Source: Sphingomonadaceae bacterium
GTDB lineage: Bacteria; Pseudomonadota; Alphaproteobacteria; Sphingomonadales; Sphingomonadaceae
Assembly: GCA_013821585.1 (NCBI GenBank)
Contig: JACDGO010000003.1
Span: 1 to 21,678, forward strand
Length of the DNA: 21,678 bases
Reading direction: 5' to 3'
In this document: positions 13,929 through 21,678 of the stretch, in pieces
Numbering within the stretch: position 1 is the stretch's first letter
Layout of the letters: each line of letters begins with the position of its first letter
Translations under genes and position numbers: made by a program
The notes under the pieces: model-generated
The model's input: the letters and a program-made list of their open reading frames with translations, nothing else
Databases searched by the model: none
What the model was told of the DNA's origin: nothing

Positions 13929-15086
13929 CTATCGCCCGCGCGCGAGGCGTTCCTCCGTGAGGGTGAAGGCCGAGCGTTTTCCGGGATCGCTGTCGGGCAC
14001 TGCCGTCGCGAAATAGGCGACGCCGCGCTTAGCCGCGCGGTTGATCCATAACCCCGAGCGCACGCCATAGGCTTCGCCCGCGTGGCCGATGCGCGGGCGT
14101 GCGTCGCCGAACGGATCGTCCCGGCAACCGGGCGCGCGCGACGCGAGCGTTTGCACCGCGAGAGCGTAGGCACAGTAAAAGCCACGCTCACTCTCTCCGT
14201 TCGCGCCGTCATAGGTCCAGACGGGCGTGGTCAGCGTGGTCAGCGACGCGGGCGACAGGAAGCCTTCGCCGCCGTTCAGCAGCATCCGCCCGATCGCCGA
14301 CAGATCGCGCGCCGAAATGCGCAGTCCGCCCTGCGGGGAGAACAGCGCGCCGTTGTCGCCGGGCCGATAGGCCGATAGGTCGCAACCCTGTGGCGCGAGA
14401 ACGGGGCAGGCGGGCCGCGCGCCCTTCAAATCGTCGCGCAGCACCGCGCCTTTGGCGTCGATCAGAACTACCGCCCGCGCGACCTTGGCGTCGCCGCACG
14501 TCGTCCAGTTAAAGCAGGCGTCGAGCTTCAGCGGCACGAACACGAGGCGCACCATCAGCCGGTCGAAGCGTTCCCCCGCCGCCGCCTCCATCACGCTGGC
14601 GACGACGGGGAAATTGAGATTGGTGTAGTGGAACCTGCCGCCCGGCGCGTGCGCGGCATCCCATGCTTTCGGATCGGCGACGGTCGCGCGCAGCGTCTGC
14701 CCGAGCGGGATCGCGTAATCGACACTGTCGGTCAGGCTCGATCGGTGCGACAGCAGCAGCCTGAGCGTGATCGGCGTGTCGGGGTATGCCGGGTTGCGCA
14801 GTGGCCAGCCGAGATAGGCGGAGACATCGCGGTCGAGATCGAGCGTCCCCGTATCGACCAGCCGCATCACGCCGAGCGCGACGACCAGCTTCGAAACGCT
14901 CGCGACGCGCACCGGATCGTCGGCCGTCACGCGGCGATGCGTCGCTGGATCGGCGAACCCGCGCGCCGAAACGGACGTCACGCCGCCCCGGTCGAACGCG
15001 ACACGCACCCGCGCGCCCGGAGCCGCCGCGCAACCCGCGAGCGCGAGCGCCGCCGTCCAGGAGCCTAGCTTGGACAGCGCTTCCAC
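13929..15086 (-). CDS. Serine hydrolase lipoprotein, class C beta-lactamase fold
   Basis: I choose GTG 15086: it has AGGGGG 5 bases upstream and opens directly onto a lipoprotein signal peptide (LALAGC, lipid-modified Cys19). It overlaps the upstream deacylase gene by 22 bp, so translational coupling is likely. The 385-residue protein has all three penicillin-recognition motifs: SVSK (Ser63 nucleophile, Lys66), YTN (Tyr154-Asn156) and HAG in place of KTG (His335-Gly337). The HxG form is common in esterases, D-aminopeptidases and other non-lactamase members, so antibiotic hydrolysis is not implied. A membrane-anchored peptidase or esterase acting on D-amino-acid or acyl substrates would fit the neighbouring deacylase. 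Confidence 0.88.
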   Translation of the reverse strand: MEALSKLGSWTAALALAGCAAAPGARVRVAFDRGGVTSVSARGFADPATHRRVTADDPVRVASVSKLVVALGVMRLVDTGTLDLDRDVSAYLGWPLRNPAYPDTPITLRLLLSHRSSLTDSVDYAIPLGQTLRATVADPKAWDAAHAPGGRFHYTNLNFPVVASVMEAAAGERFDRLMVRLVFVPLKLDACFNWTTCGDAKVARAVVLIDAKGAVLRDDLKGARPACPVLAPQGCDLSAYRPGDNGALFSPQGGLRISARDLSAIGRMLLNGGEGFLSPASLTTLTTPVWTYDGANGESERGFYCAYALAVQTLASRAPGCRDDPFGDARPRIGHAGEAYGVRSGLWINRAAKRGVAYFATAVPDSDPGKRSAFTLTEERLARGR

Positions 15087-16747
15087 CCAGGCCCCCTGAC
15101 CGCACGGCCCGGGCGCGCGGCGGTCATCGCGCCGTCCCTCAGTACCTGCTGTCCGTTGACGAACACGTCGCGCATGCCGACGGCGAACTGCTGTGGCTTC
15201 GCAAAGGTCGCGCGGTCGGCGATCGTCGCGGGATCGAAGATCGCGAGGTCGGCGAAGTTGCCGGGCTTGAGCAGGCCGCGATCGCGAATGCCGAGATTGG
15301 TCGCCGGAAAGCTGCTCAGCCGCTGCACCGCGTCCGCTAGGGTGGTCGTGTGCTGATCGCGGACATAACGGCCGAGCAGCCGCGCGACATTGCCATAAGC
15401 GCGCGGATGAGTGCTCGACAGCAGGAACACGCCCTCGGGCGAGGCGGCTTCGGCGTCCGAGCCGAACGCCACCCAGGGGATCGCGGTCTGTCGCGCGACG
15501 TTCGCCTCGCTCATCAGGAAATAGGCCGTGCCGACGCGGCTGCCGTCTTCGATGACGAGATCGACGATCGTGTCTTCCGGGGTCGTGCCGCGCATCGCTG
15601 CCACCTGCGCCAGCGTCTTGCCGGTCAGCGGCTTCAGCTTCGGGTTCTTGAAACCGAGCAGCAGCACGCGGTCGGCCGACCCGGCGGCGAGGCGCAGATT
15701 CTCCCAGTCCTTGCCCGGCCGCTTCATCTCGGCGATCACCCGTACTCGGATCGCCGGGTCGCGCAGCCGTTCGGCCCATTTGTCGTAGCCGCCGGCCTGC
15801 ACCCAGGTCGGCATCGAGGCGTCGAGCCCGGTCGCGCCCGCCGTGTAGGTGTACATGTCGGCGGTGATCCGTATACCCGCCGCGCGCGCCGCCTCGACCC
15901 TGGCGATCACGACGGGGAGCTTGCCCCAGTTCGACGCGCCCGCCTGTTTCAGGTGGTAGATTTCGGCGGGTCCGCCCGATTTTCGCGCGATCTCGATCAA
16001 CTCATCGACCGCCTCGACCAGCCGGTCGCCCTCGGAGCGCATATGGCTGATGTACATGCCGCCGCACTTCGCGCTCTCCGTCGCGAGCGCGATCAGCTCG
16101 GGTGTTTCGGCATAGCTCGCGGGCGCGTAGATCAGCGAAGAGCCGACCCCGACCGCCCCCTCGTTCATCGCCTGGCGGACGAGGCGGCGCATCGCGTCGA
16201 GCTGTGCCGGCGTCGGGTCGATGTCGTCGAAGCCCAGCACATTCTCGCGCACGGTGGTGGCGCCGACGAAGCTCGCGACGTTGGGCGCGATGCCGCGCTT
16301 TTCGAGAAACGCCAGATATTCGCCGAGCGTCGTCCAGCTGATCGGATATTTGATGTCGGACTGCTGCCGGATCGCATAGGCTTTCAGAATGGGCGTCCAC
16401 GGACCCATCGAATCGCCCTCGCCCATCACCTCGAGCGTCACGCCTTGGCGAATATCGCTTTGCCCGCGCCCGTCGGCGATCAGCGATTCGTTCGACCAGC
16501 TCAGCATGTTGATGAAACCGGGAGCGACCGCGAGCCCGCGCGCGTCGATCGTCCGTTTCGCGGCCCCGCGCACCCCCCGCCCGACCGCGACAATCCGGTC
16601 GCCCCGGATCGCGACATCCCCCCTGTAAGGCGCGCCGCCCGATCCGTCGTAGATCGTTCCGCCGCGCACCAGCACGTCGTAGGCGGGAGGCGCCGCGCCG
16701 AGCGACAGCGCGATCGCCAGTATGCTCGCTATCCGTCTCAGCCGCAT
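15065..16747 (-). CDS. N-acyl-D-amino-acid deacylase (D-aminoacylase)-like amidohydrolase, exported
   Basis: I choose ATG 16747, with GAGGATGGGGA upstream; the frame stays open to 16984 only through the overlapping GFA gene. The 560-residue protein begins with a signal peptide (cleavage near AAP at 20), so it is probably periplasmic. YDVLVRGGTIYDGSGG (23-38) and DIAIRGDRIVAVG-type sequence are typical amidohydrolase beta-sandwich segments; the barrel follows, with His235 (SHMRSEGD), His265 (YHLKQ) and Asp431 (FGSDAEA) at expected metal positions. The usual HxH after PGF is replaced by NMLSWS (80-85), and the metal-bridging Cys region of D-aminoacylase reads MGEG. Family membership is firm; the reaction on N-acyl-D-amino acids is inferred. 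Confidence 0.85.
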   Translation of the reverse strand: MRLRRIASILAIALSLGAAPPAYDVLVRGGTIYDGSGGAPYRGDVAIRGDRIVAVGRGVRGAAKRTIDARGLAVAPGFINMLSWSNESLIADGRGQSDIRQGVTLEVMGEGDSMGPWTPILKAYAIRQQSDIKYPISWTTLGEYLAFLEKRGIAPNVASFVGATTVRENVLGFDDIDPTPAQLDAMRRLVRQAMNEGAVGVGSSLIYAPASYAETPELIALATESAKCGGMYISHMRSEGDRLVEAVDELIEIARKSGGPAEIYHLKQAGASNWGKLPVVIARVEAARAAGIRITADMYTYTAGATGLDASMPTWVQAGGYDKWAERLRDPAIRVRVIAEMKRPGKDWENLRLAAGSADRVLLLGFKNPKLKPLTGKTLAQVAAMRGTTPEDTIVDLVIEDGSRVGTAYFLMSEANVARQTAIPWVAFGSDAEAASPEGVFLLSSTHPRAYGNVARLLGRYVRDQHTTTLADAVQRLSSFPATNLGIRDRGLLKPGNFADLAIFDPATIADRATFAKPQQFAVGMRDVFVNGQQVLRDGAMTAARPGRAVRGPGWKRCPS

Positions 16748-16757
16748 ATCCCCATCC

Positions 16758-17225
16758 TCATCCGAAAAGCGCCCGCCGCCGCGCCAGGCTCGCTTCGGGC
16801 CACAATGTCTTGCTGTCGTAATAGCCTTCGACCGCGGCCACGCCTTCCGGAAGCGTGACCCACGGCAGCTTCGAGCGCGTGTAGATGTGGATGTCGGGCG
16901 GGCATTCGGCGGGCGTATCCAGCGCGCCGACGCGCACGAAGCGCAGGCGATCGTCCGCCCCGCCGTAGTTGCTCCAAAGCGCAACGCGGCATTTCGGGCA
17001 GCGCCAAACCTGCTGCCCCCTGCCGCTCTCCGAAGGCGTCATCACCGGATCGGGCGCACCCGCGAGCGTCTCGACGCGGTCGCCCTCGATCAGCGCATTG
17101 ATGACGAAGGCCGAACCCGTTTCGGTCTGGCAGCTCGTGCAATGACAGCAATGGACGAACATCGGCGGGGCGGTAAGCCGGTAGCGAACCTCGCCGCATG
17201 CGCAGCCGCCGGTAAGAGCGGTCAC
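16758..17225 (-). CDS. GFA family protein (DUF636/CENP-V-like zinc-binding)
   Basis: This 155-residue protein starts at GTG 17225, 3 bp after the stop codon of the upstream lipase, a coupled arrangement. It has the GFA zinc-ligand set: GGCACGEVRY (Cys8, Cys10), CCHCTSCQ (Cys26, Cys27, Cys29, Cys32) and CPKC (Cys76, Cys79). The founding member was described as glutathione-dependent formaldehyde-activating enzyme (Gfa); most relatives have no proven substrate, so formaldehyde metabolism should not be assumed. No signal peptide is present, so it is cytoplasmic, unlike its operon neighbours. It ends 10 bp before the deacylase start. Confidence 0.92.
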   Translation of the reverse strand: MTALTGGCACGEVRYRLTAPPMFVHCCHCTSCQTETGSAFVINALIEGDRVETLAGAPDPVMTPSESGRGQQVWRCPKCRVALWSNYGGADDRLRFVRVGALDTPAECPPDIHIYTRSKLPWVTLPEGVAAVEGYYDSKTLWPEASLARRRALFG

Positions 17226-17228
17226 CGG

Positions 17229-18356
17229 CTAAATCCGCCCGCAATCGCTTGGCGCGGGCTTTCCCGCGAACCGCGCGCCGATCCAGTCGAGCGTCGCGGT
17301 CGTGCTGTCGCGCGCGCTCGTCACATGGCCACCGGACGTCGCCATCGGGTGATAGACGACACGCGCGCCGCGCGCGCATGCACGCCGCGCGAAGGCCTGC
17401 GTCACCGACACCGCGACGATCGCGTCCTTGCCGTTCTGCGCGATGAACAGCGGCGCGCCCGGCGCATTCTGCCCGGCGCTGTTCAGGCGCGCGAGCCGCG
17501 CCCAGGGCTGGATTCGGCCGAGATCGACGCCTTTCAGGTCGCGGCGCAGCGCAAGGATGCCGAGCACGGTGCCGAGCTTGGGCGCCTTGCCGAGCGTCAG
17601 GCAGTTCTGCGCGAGGCGGCCGATCAGCCGCCCGGTCCCCGGCCGCCCGAGCGTGTTCAGATCGGCGCTATAGTGGCGCGACCAGCTATAAGCCGCGAAC
17701 GAGGTCAGGAAGGCGCGCACCGAAGGATCGGTGCCGCCGGTCAGATTGGCGACAAGATCGGTCGGCGGCGCGGCGGCGGCGACGCCGACCAGCCTCAGCT
17801 CGGGTGCATAGCCGCGCGCCTGCTCGCCGGTGAACAGCGACGCGTGCCCCCCTTGCGATTCGCCCCAGACCGCGAACGCAGTGCCCGCGCCCGCCTGGCT
17901 CAGGTTGCGCGCCGCACGCACCGAATCGAGCACCGCGTGCGCGGCGCTGACGCCGACGAGGAACGGATGCGGCTGCGGCGTCCCGAGGCCCGGATAATCG
18001 GTCGCGACGAACGCATAGCCGCGCGCGACGGCTTCCTTCACGCCCGGCGTGACCTCGAAGAACTTCGGGCTGAGCGAAGGCGCGCACGTCTCTACGACTC
18101 CCCAGGCGCCATGCGCCCAGGCGATGACCCTTCGGCCCCCCGGCGGCGGCGGACGGTCGGGCGCGACGACGACAGCGGTCACTTCCTCTGGCCGCCCGCG
18201 GTCGTCGGTTGAGGCATAGCGGATGCGCCACGCATGCGTCCCGGCGGGCGCGCCCGCCATCGGCGCGGATGCGATCAGTGCGCCGGGCGCGGCGGCTTGG
18301 GCGATCGCGCCGGTCGCGGTCGCCAGCAGCGCGGCGGACAGGGCAAGGTGGCGCAT
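17229..18356 (-). CDS. Secreted lipase/alpha-beta hydrolase (secretory lipase family)
   Basis: This 375-residue protein starts at ATG 18356 and has a signal peptide (cleavage near AIAQA at 20). The alpha/beta hydrolase features are AHGAWG (81-86), YPGLGTPQPHPFLVG (121-135), the nucleophile elbow GESQGGH (Ser167), a late acid in NGKDAIV and a histidine in SGGHVT. The YPGLG and GESQGG combination is characteristic of the secretory lipase (LIP) family, which hydrolyses triglycerides or other esters. It is first in a four-gene minus-strand run (lipase, GFA, deacylase, serine hydrolase). The promoter lies in the 141-bp gap to the divergent membrane protein. Confidence 0.87.
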   Translation of the reverse strand: MRHLALSAALLATATGAIAQAAAPGALIASAPMAGAPAGTHAWRIRYASTDDRGRPEEVTAVVVAPDRPPPPGGRRVIAWAHGAWGVVETCAPSLSPKFFEVTPGVKEAVARGYAFVATDYPGLGTPQPHPFLVGVSAAHAVLDSVRAARNLSQAGAGTAFAVWGESQGGHASLFTGEQARGYAPELRLVGVAAAAPPTDLVANLTGGTDPSVRAFLTSFAAYSWSRHYSADLNTLGRPGTGRLIGRLAQNCLTLGKAPKLGTVLGILALRRDLKGVDLGRIQPWARLARLNSAGQNAPGAPLFIAQNGKDAIVAVSVTQAFARRACARGARVVYHPMATSGGHVTSARDSTTATLDWIGARFAGKPAPSDCGRI

Positions 18357-18497
18357 CGCGATTCTCCCTATTGGCGCAGCTTAGGCACGCCCGCGTTCTT
18401 GCGCCACTTCATACGGCGCGACACAGGAATTTGCCGCTTCGTCCGGATAACGCTATTTCACAGTCGTGCATCGTTTCCATCGGGGGAGGAACGGGAC

Positions 18498-18887
18498 ATG
18501 TTTCACCGCTATTCCTTGCTTCAGATCGCGCTCGTCGTGTTCGGCGCGATATTCTGTCTCGTCTATCCGCTCGCGATCGTCTGGCCGTCGGGCTGGGCGT
18601 GGCACGAGGGAATGCCGGCTTCGTCGCAATATTTCATGATGATCGTCGGCGTCTACGCGACGCTCGGCGTATTCCTCATCCGTGCGGGGGCGGCCCCCGC
18701 GGCGAACGCCTCGCTGATCTGGTTCACCATATGGTCGAGCATCGTCCACGCGGCCATCATGGCGGTGCAATCGATGAGCGACCCGATACGCATGGGGCAC
18801 ATGATGGGCGATGTGCCTGCGCTGCTGCTGGTCGCGGCGGTGCTCGGCGGTCTGATGCTCAGCGAAAGACGGACGGCGACGGCCTAG
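18498..18887 (+). CDS. Four-helix integral membrane protein (DUF6632-like)
   Basis: I choose ATG 18498, with AGGA 8 bases upstream; the frame upstream to 18234 is shadow-like and overlaps the divergent lipase. The 129-residue protein has four hydrophobic helices (about 7-29, 45-63, 72-92 and 106-122). Conserved-looking features include WHEG, IVGVYATLGVFLI, ASLIWFTIWSSIVHAAIMAVQ and GHMMGDVPALLL, a pattern I associate with the uncharacterised DUF6632 family. No catalytic or transport motif is evident. Its stop codon overlaps the stop of the convergent lipoprotein within a shared CTAG. Confidence 0.8.
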   Translation: MFHRYSLLQIALVVFGAIFCLVYPLAIVWPSGWAWHEGMPASSQYFMMIVGVYATLGVFLIRAGAAPAANASLIWFTIWSSIVHAAIMAVQSMSDPIRMGHMMGDVPALLLVAAVLGGLMLSERRTATA

Positions 18888-19486
18888 GGCCGAGGTTTCA
18901 GTCCGCTCGCGCTGATATGCCAGCTTAGCTGCGCGGGCGTTGCGCCTGGCACGTTGTTCACCCGGCGCAGCGTCACCAGGCCGATCAGGTTGAAGCGCCG
19001 CCCGCCGTCTTTAAGCGTGCCGTAAAGCTGCAACGGAACCTCGACATGGAGCGATCCGGCCGCACCCTCGATTCGCCCCGGCGCGCCGACCATCGCGTGG
19101 ACTTGGGCGTATTTGCCCCAGCTTTGCGCGAAAGCGGCCTCGCTCAGACCGCTCGCGAGCCCCCCGTCCGACCAGAGCGAGCGCGCCTTGGCGAAATCGC
19201 CTGCCTCCAGCAGCCAGCCGTAGCGCTCGACCACCTGTGCCGCGCCTTGTGCGCTTTCCGCCGCGATCGGAACTTCGGAAATCGGCGTGCGGTCGTCGGG
19301 CAGTCCGCCCGGCGTGCCGGGGGCGCGGGGCCAGTTCGCGCTGTCGGCGGCGTTCGACGCGGGAAGCGCGGGCGCAGCGGCCGGGGGCTCGTGTCGCGGT
19401 GCGACGTTCTCCGATGCGCCCTTGTCGGCGGCGGGTTGCCCGCAGGCGGCGAGCGCGAGGAGCGCGAAAGCGAGAGTGCGTATCAT
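18884..19486 (-). CDS. Predicted lipoprotein, NTF2-like C-terminal half
   Basis: This 200-residue protein starts at ATG 19486. A short signal peptide ends in a lipobox (LALAAC, Cys15). Next is a low-complexity Pro/Ala linker (about 17-70), and then a compact domain: AQVVERYGWLLEAGDFAKARSLWSDGG, FAQSWGKYAQVHAMVG, GSLHVEVPLQLYGTL and RRFNLIGLVTLRRVN. That alternation of helices and strands resembles an NTF2-like domain, but I do not recognise a named family. It starts 21 bp after the EF-G-like gene and is probably its operon partner. Confidence 0.75.
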   Translation of the reverse strand: MIRTLAFALLALAACGQPAADKGASENVAPRHEPPAAAPALPASNAADSANWPRAPGTPGGLPDDRTPISEVPIAAESAQGAAQVVERYGWLLEAGDFAKARSLWSDGGLASGLSEAAFAQSWGKYAQVHAMVGAPGRIEGAAGSLHVEVPLQLYGTLKDGGRRFNLIGLVTLRRVNNVPGATPAQLSWHISASGLKPRP

Positions 19487-19507
19487 CGCGCACCAGCGCT
19501 TGGACTC

Positions 19508-21529
19508 CTAGGCGGGTTCCCGCTCGCGCTTGAGCACTTCGCCCGCGACCTTGGAATTGACCTCGGCGAGGTGGTCGAACTTTGCCCGATAGTGCGCCAT
19601 GCCTTGGCTCAGCGAGCGCAGCTCGGCATCGAGGCCGTGCAGTTCGGCTTCGGGGAGCAGCGTCTCGATCCGGTCCCAGCGCGACCAGCCGTCGAGCGGC
19701 GCCATCCCGAGCATCTGCCCCCTGCGGCTCGCCGTCGCCGAGGTGATCCGCGCGCTCGCGCTTCCCGGCGCGTCGACCGTCAAGTGGCATACCGGCTCGA
19801 GCAGATAGGGCGCGCTCTCCGCGAGCGCCTCGGCCATCGCAATTCTTCCCGCCGTGCGAAACGCCAGTTCGGAGCTGTCGACGCTGTGAAACGATCCGTC
19901 GTTCAGCGTTACCGCGACGTCGACGACCGGGAAGCCCAGCGGCCCCTTCACCATCGCGTCCTTTACGCCCTGCTCCACCGCGGGGATCCATTGCTTCGGG
20001 ATCGCGCCGCCGGTGATCTTGTCTTCGAAGACGAAGCCCTTGCCATGCGGCAGCGGGCGGATGGCGATGACGACGTCGCCGAACTGGCCGTGTCCGCCCG
20101 ACTGCTTCTTGTGCCGCCCGCGTTTTGTTACCGCTTTGCGGATCGATTCCTTGTAGGGGACGCCTGGCTTGCCCGTCGTCACCGCAACGCCGTATCGGCG
20201 CTTCAGGCGCTCGAGCGCGACCGCGAGGTGCTCGTCGTTGATTCCGTGAAGCAGCGTCTCGCGCGACGCCTCTTCCTGCCCCCAGCTCAGTCCGGGATCT
20301 TCTTCGACCAGCCGGTTGAGCGCGGTCGACAGGCGAACCTCGTCCTTGTGGTCCTTGACCGCGATCGCCAGCGCGACATTGGCGACGGGCGGCGCGTCCG
20401 CCTCGCCCGCCGCGATCTTCCCGCCGCCGGTTCCGATCGTCTCGCCCGCGCGCGCGGAGTCCATCTTGGCGATGCCGATCAGCTCGCCGGCCTCGGCGCG
20501 CGCGACTTTCGCGGTGGCCGCGCCCTGAAGCGTGAACAGCGCGCCCGCGCGGCTCCCGCCGCCGTCAACCTCGGCGCCTTCCACGAGCCGCGCGCCGAAC
20601 ACGCGCGCGATCGCGAGACGGCCGACGGTCGATCCGTGCGCGATCTTGACGACACGCGCGGCCGGTCCCTCGACGCCCAGCCGTTTCGCCGTTTCCGCCG
20701 CCGTCGGTGTGTCGTGGCGCAACATCTTCAAGAGCCGCCGCACCCCGAAGCCGCTCGTCGCCGATCCGAACAGCACGGGCGCGACGAAGCCCTGGAGCGT
20801 TTCGCTCGCGAGGTCGCCGAAGATGGTGCCGAGCGCGGGCGTCTCGTCGGAGATCAGCTGCTCGAGGAGGACGTCGTCGTGGTCGGCGAGCTGCTCGAGC
20901 ATGTGTGCGCGCGCCGACTTCTCCGCGTCCTTGAGATGGTCGGCGAGCGGCACGCGATCGGACGGCTTGCCCGCGTGATAGTGATAGGCGCGTTCAAGCG
21001 CGAGATCGACGAACCCCGCTACGCGCTCTCCGCTCCGGATCGGAATCTGCCGCGCGACCAGCGCCGCCGCGCTCATCGGCTGGAGCGCGGCGAGCAGATC
21101 CTCGATATTGCCACGCGCCTGGTCGATGCGGTTGACGAACAGCGCGTGCGGCATCCGCGCGGTCTCGAGCGCGCGCAAGGTTGGCTCGACCAGCGGCGCG
21201 CGCGCCGGATCGGGATCGATGACGACCAGCGCGAGGTCGCACGCCGAAACCGCGCGCGCCGCGTCTGGGGCGAACGCCGCCGATCCCGGCGCGTCGCACA
21301 GCACGAAGCGCTCGCCCATCCAGTCGAAGCGCGTCAGGTTGAGCTCGGTCGATCCGCCCCGCGCCCGCGCCTCGGGGCTCGCGTCGCCGATGCTCGACTT
21401 GGCGTCGACGCTTCCCTGGCGGTCGATCGCTCCGGCGGCGAACAGCAGCGCCTCGGCCAGGCTGGTTTTTCCCACACCCGCCGGACCGACGAGCGCAATC
21501 GCCCGAACTCCCGCGACTCTGTCCTTCAT
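19508..21529 (-). CDS. Elongation factor G-like translational GTPase paralogue
   Basis: I choose ATG 21529 (MKDRVAGVRA), with AGGAG about 9 bases upstream; the frame from 21655 begins in unlikely sequence. The 673-residue protein has EF-G domain order: G domain (1-265), domain II (about 290-375, ARVVKIAHGSTVGRLAIARVF), III (380-450), IV (456-575, with RHKKQSGGHGQFGDV at 472-486) and V (580-660). The P-loop GPAGVGKT (15-22) and NRID (133-136) are intact. The switch I segment reads RGGSTEL instead of RGITI, and G3 is DAPGS (79-83) instead of DTPGH, so the catalytic His is Ser. It is shorter than canonical EF-G, which has about 700 residues. It is a paralogue rather than the main factor. Confidence 0.9.
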   Translation of the reverse strand: MKDRVAGVRAIALVGPAGVGKTSLAEALLFAAGAIDRQGSVDAKSSIGDASPEARARGGSTELNLTRFDWMGERFVLCDAPGSAAFAPDAARAVSACDLALVVIDPDPARAPLVEPTLRALETARMPHALFVNRIDQARGNIEDLLAALQPMSAAALVARQIPIRSGERVAGFVDLALERAYHYHAGKPSDRVPLADHLKDAEKSARAHMLEQLADHDDVLLEQLISDETPALGTIFGDLASETLQGFVAPVLFGSATSGFGVRRLLKMLRHDTPTAAETAKRLGVEGPAARVVKIAHGSTVGRLAIARVFGARLVEGAEVDGGGSRAGALFTLQGAATAKVARAEAGELIGIAKMDSARAGETIGTGGGKIAAGEADAPPVANVALAIAVKDHKDEVRLSTALNRLVEEDPGLSWGQEEASRETLLHGINDEHLAVALERLKRRYGVAVTTGKPGVPYKESIRKAVTKRGRHKKQSGGHGQFGDVVIAIRPLPHGKGFVFEDKITGGAIPKQWIPAVEQGVKDAMVKGPLGFPVVDVAVTLNDGSFHSVDSSELAFRTAGRIAMAEALAESAPYLLEPVCHLTVDAPGSASARITSATASRRGQMLGMAPLDGWSRWDRIETLLPEAELHGLDAELRSLSQGMAHYRAKFDHLAEVNSKVAGEVLKREREPA

Positions 21530-21649
21530 CGCAGCTCTCCTTTTCTGCTTGGCCGCAGCGTCGGACGGAGCCGCGCGGAACGCAAGCCCTTGCCAAGCGC
21601 GCCGCGCGGACCATCTAGAGCTGAGCGCGCCGCCCCTCTTGCCGAGCGC

Positions 21650-21664
21650 GAACAAATCTGGAAC
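21650..21664. promoter_or_regulatory. LexA (SOS) box, GTTC-N7-GTTC
   Basis: The minus strand reads GTTCCAGATTTGTTC, an exact match to the alphaproteobacterial LexA direct-repeat consensus GTTC-N7-GTTC. It lies 121 bp upstream of the EF-G-like start and near the right edge, so the controlled gene may instead begin to the right, on the plus strand outside the window. Chance occurrence of an 8-base constrained motif is not negligible. Confidence 0.55.
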
Positions 21665-21678
21665 ATTGCGCCTTATGC

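Noticed and set aside
13929..15086. Antibiotic-resistance beta-lactamase
   Set aside because: The third motif is HAG rather than KTG and the operon context is peptide or ester hydrolysis; the fold alone does not support resistance.
15350..16858. 502-residue plus-strand frame opposite the deacylase
   Set aside because: It is an antisense shadow caused by high GC at third positions, with composition rich in Arg, Asp and His. The minus frame has a full amidohydrolase pattern.
16722..18212. 496-residue plus-strand frame opposite the GFA and lipase genes
   Set aside because: It spans two clear minus-strand genes and a gene junction, with shadow-like composition and no recognisable motif.

Overview
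The window looks like chromosome of a GC-rich alphaproteobacterium, most likely a sphingomonad (Sphingomonas/Sphingopyxis group). The signs are strong GC bias at third codon positions, a PEPxxWA-type C-terminal sorting signal, CC_3452-family and DUF3297-family proteins, and a GTTC-N7-GTTC LexA box. No taxonomic search was possible.

Layout. 1-3425 is a conserved-looking block: the 3' part of an amidase (+), an alpha/beta hydrolase with an upstream MOSC-domain gene (-), a secreted CHAP-domain protein (+) and a DUF3297 gene (-). 3445-6766 is the accessory part. A 25-bp copy of the 3' end of tRNA-Ala(CGC) lies at 3445-3469 and the intact tRNA gene at 6752-6827. The roughly 3.3 kb between them carries small or decayed genes: an unknown ORF, a PEP-CTERM exported protein with a strong terminator, a PilZ pseudogene readable only across three frames, three small ORFs and a YdjM-like membrane hydrolase. 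I read this as the remnant of a tRNA-integrated island that has lost its integrase.

6828-13928 returns to ordinary chromosomal genes: cyclophilin, an NTF2-like exported protein, a LysR regulator, an MFS transporter, a PmtA-like methyltransferase, a phospholipase-D/cardiolipin-synthase-type enzyme, rpoZ, an HxlR regulator and, divergent from it, a CC_3452-family exported protein. Two intergenic regions hold RNA or DNA structure: a candidate sRNA at 8959-9079 and a cluster of nested hairpins at 12706-12874.

13929-18356 is a tight four-gene minus-strand cluster: secreted lipase, GFA-family protein, N-acyl-D-amino-acid-deacylase-like amidohydrolase and a serine-hydrolase lipoprotein of the class C beta-lactamase fold. 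It suggests turnover of acylated or D-configured substrates in the envelope. 18498-21678 has a four-helix membrane protein (+), a lipoprotein (-) and, just upstream of it, an EF-G-like translational GTPase paralogue with altered switch motifs. A LexA-type box sits at the right edge.

No stretch longer than 300 bases lacks a called feature. 4694-4825 (a 17-bp palindrome at 4774-4790), 5142-5341, 6828-6972 and 7420-7533 hold no gene I can recognise. I see no CRISPR array and no complete insertion sequence.
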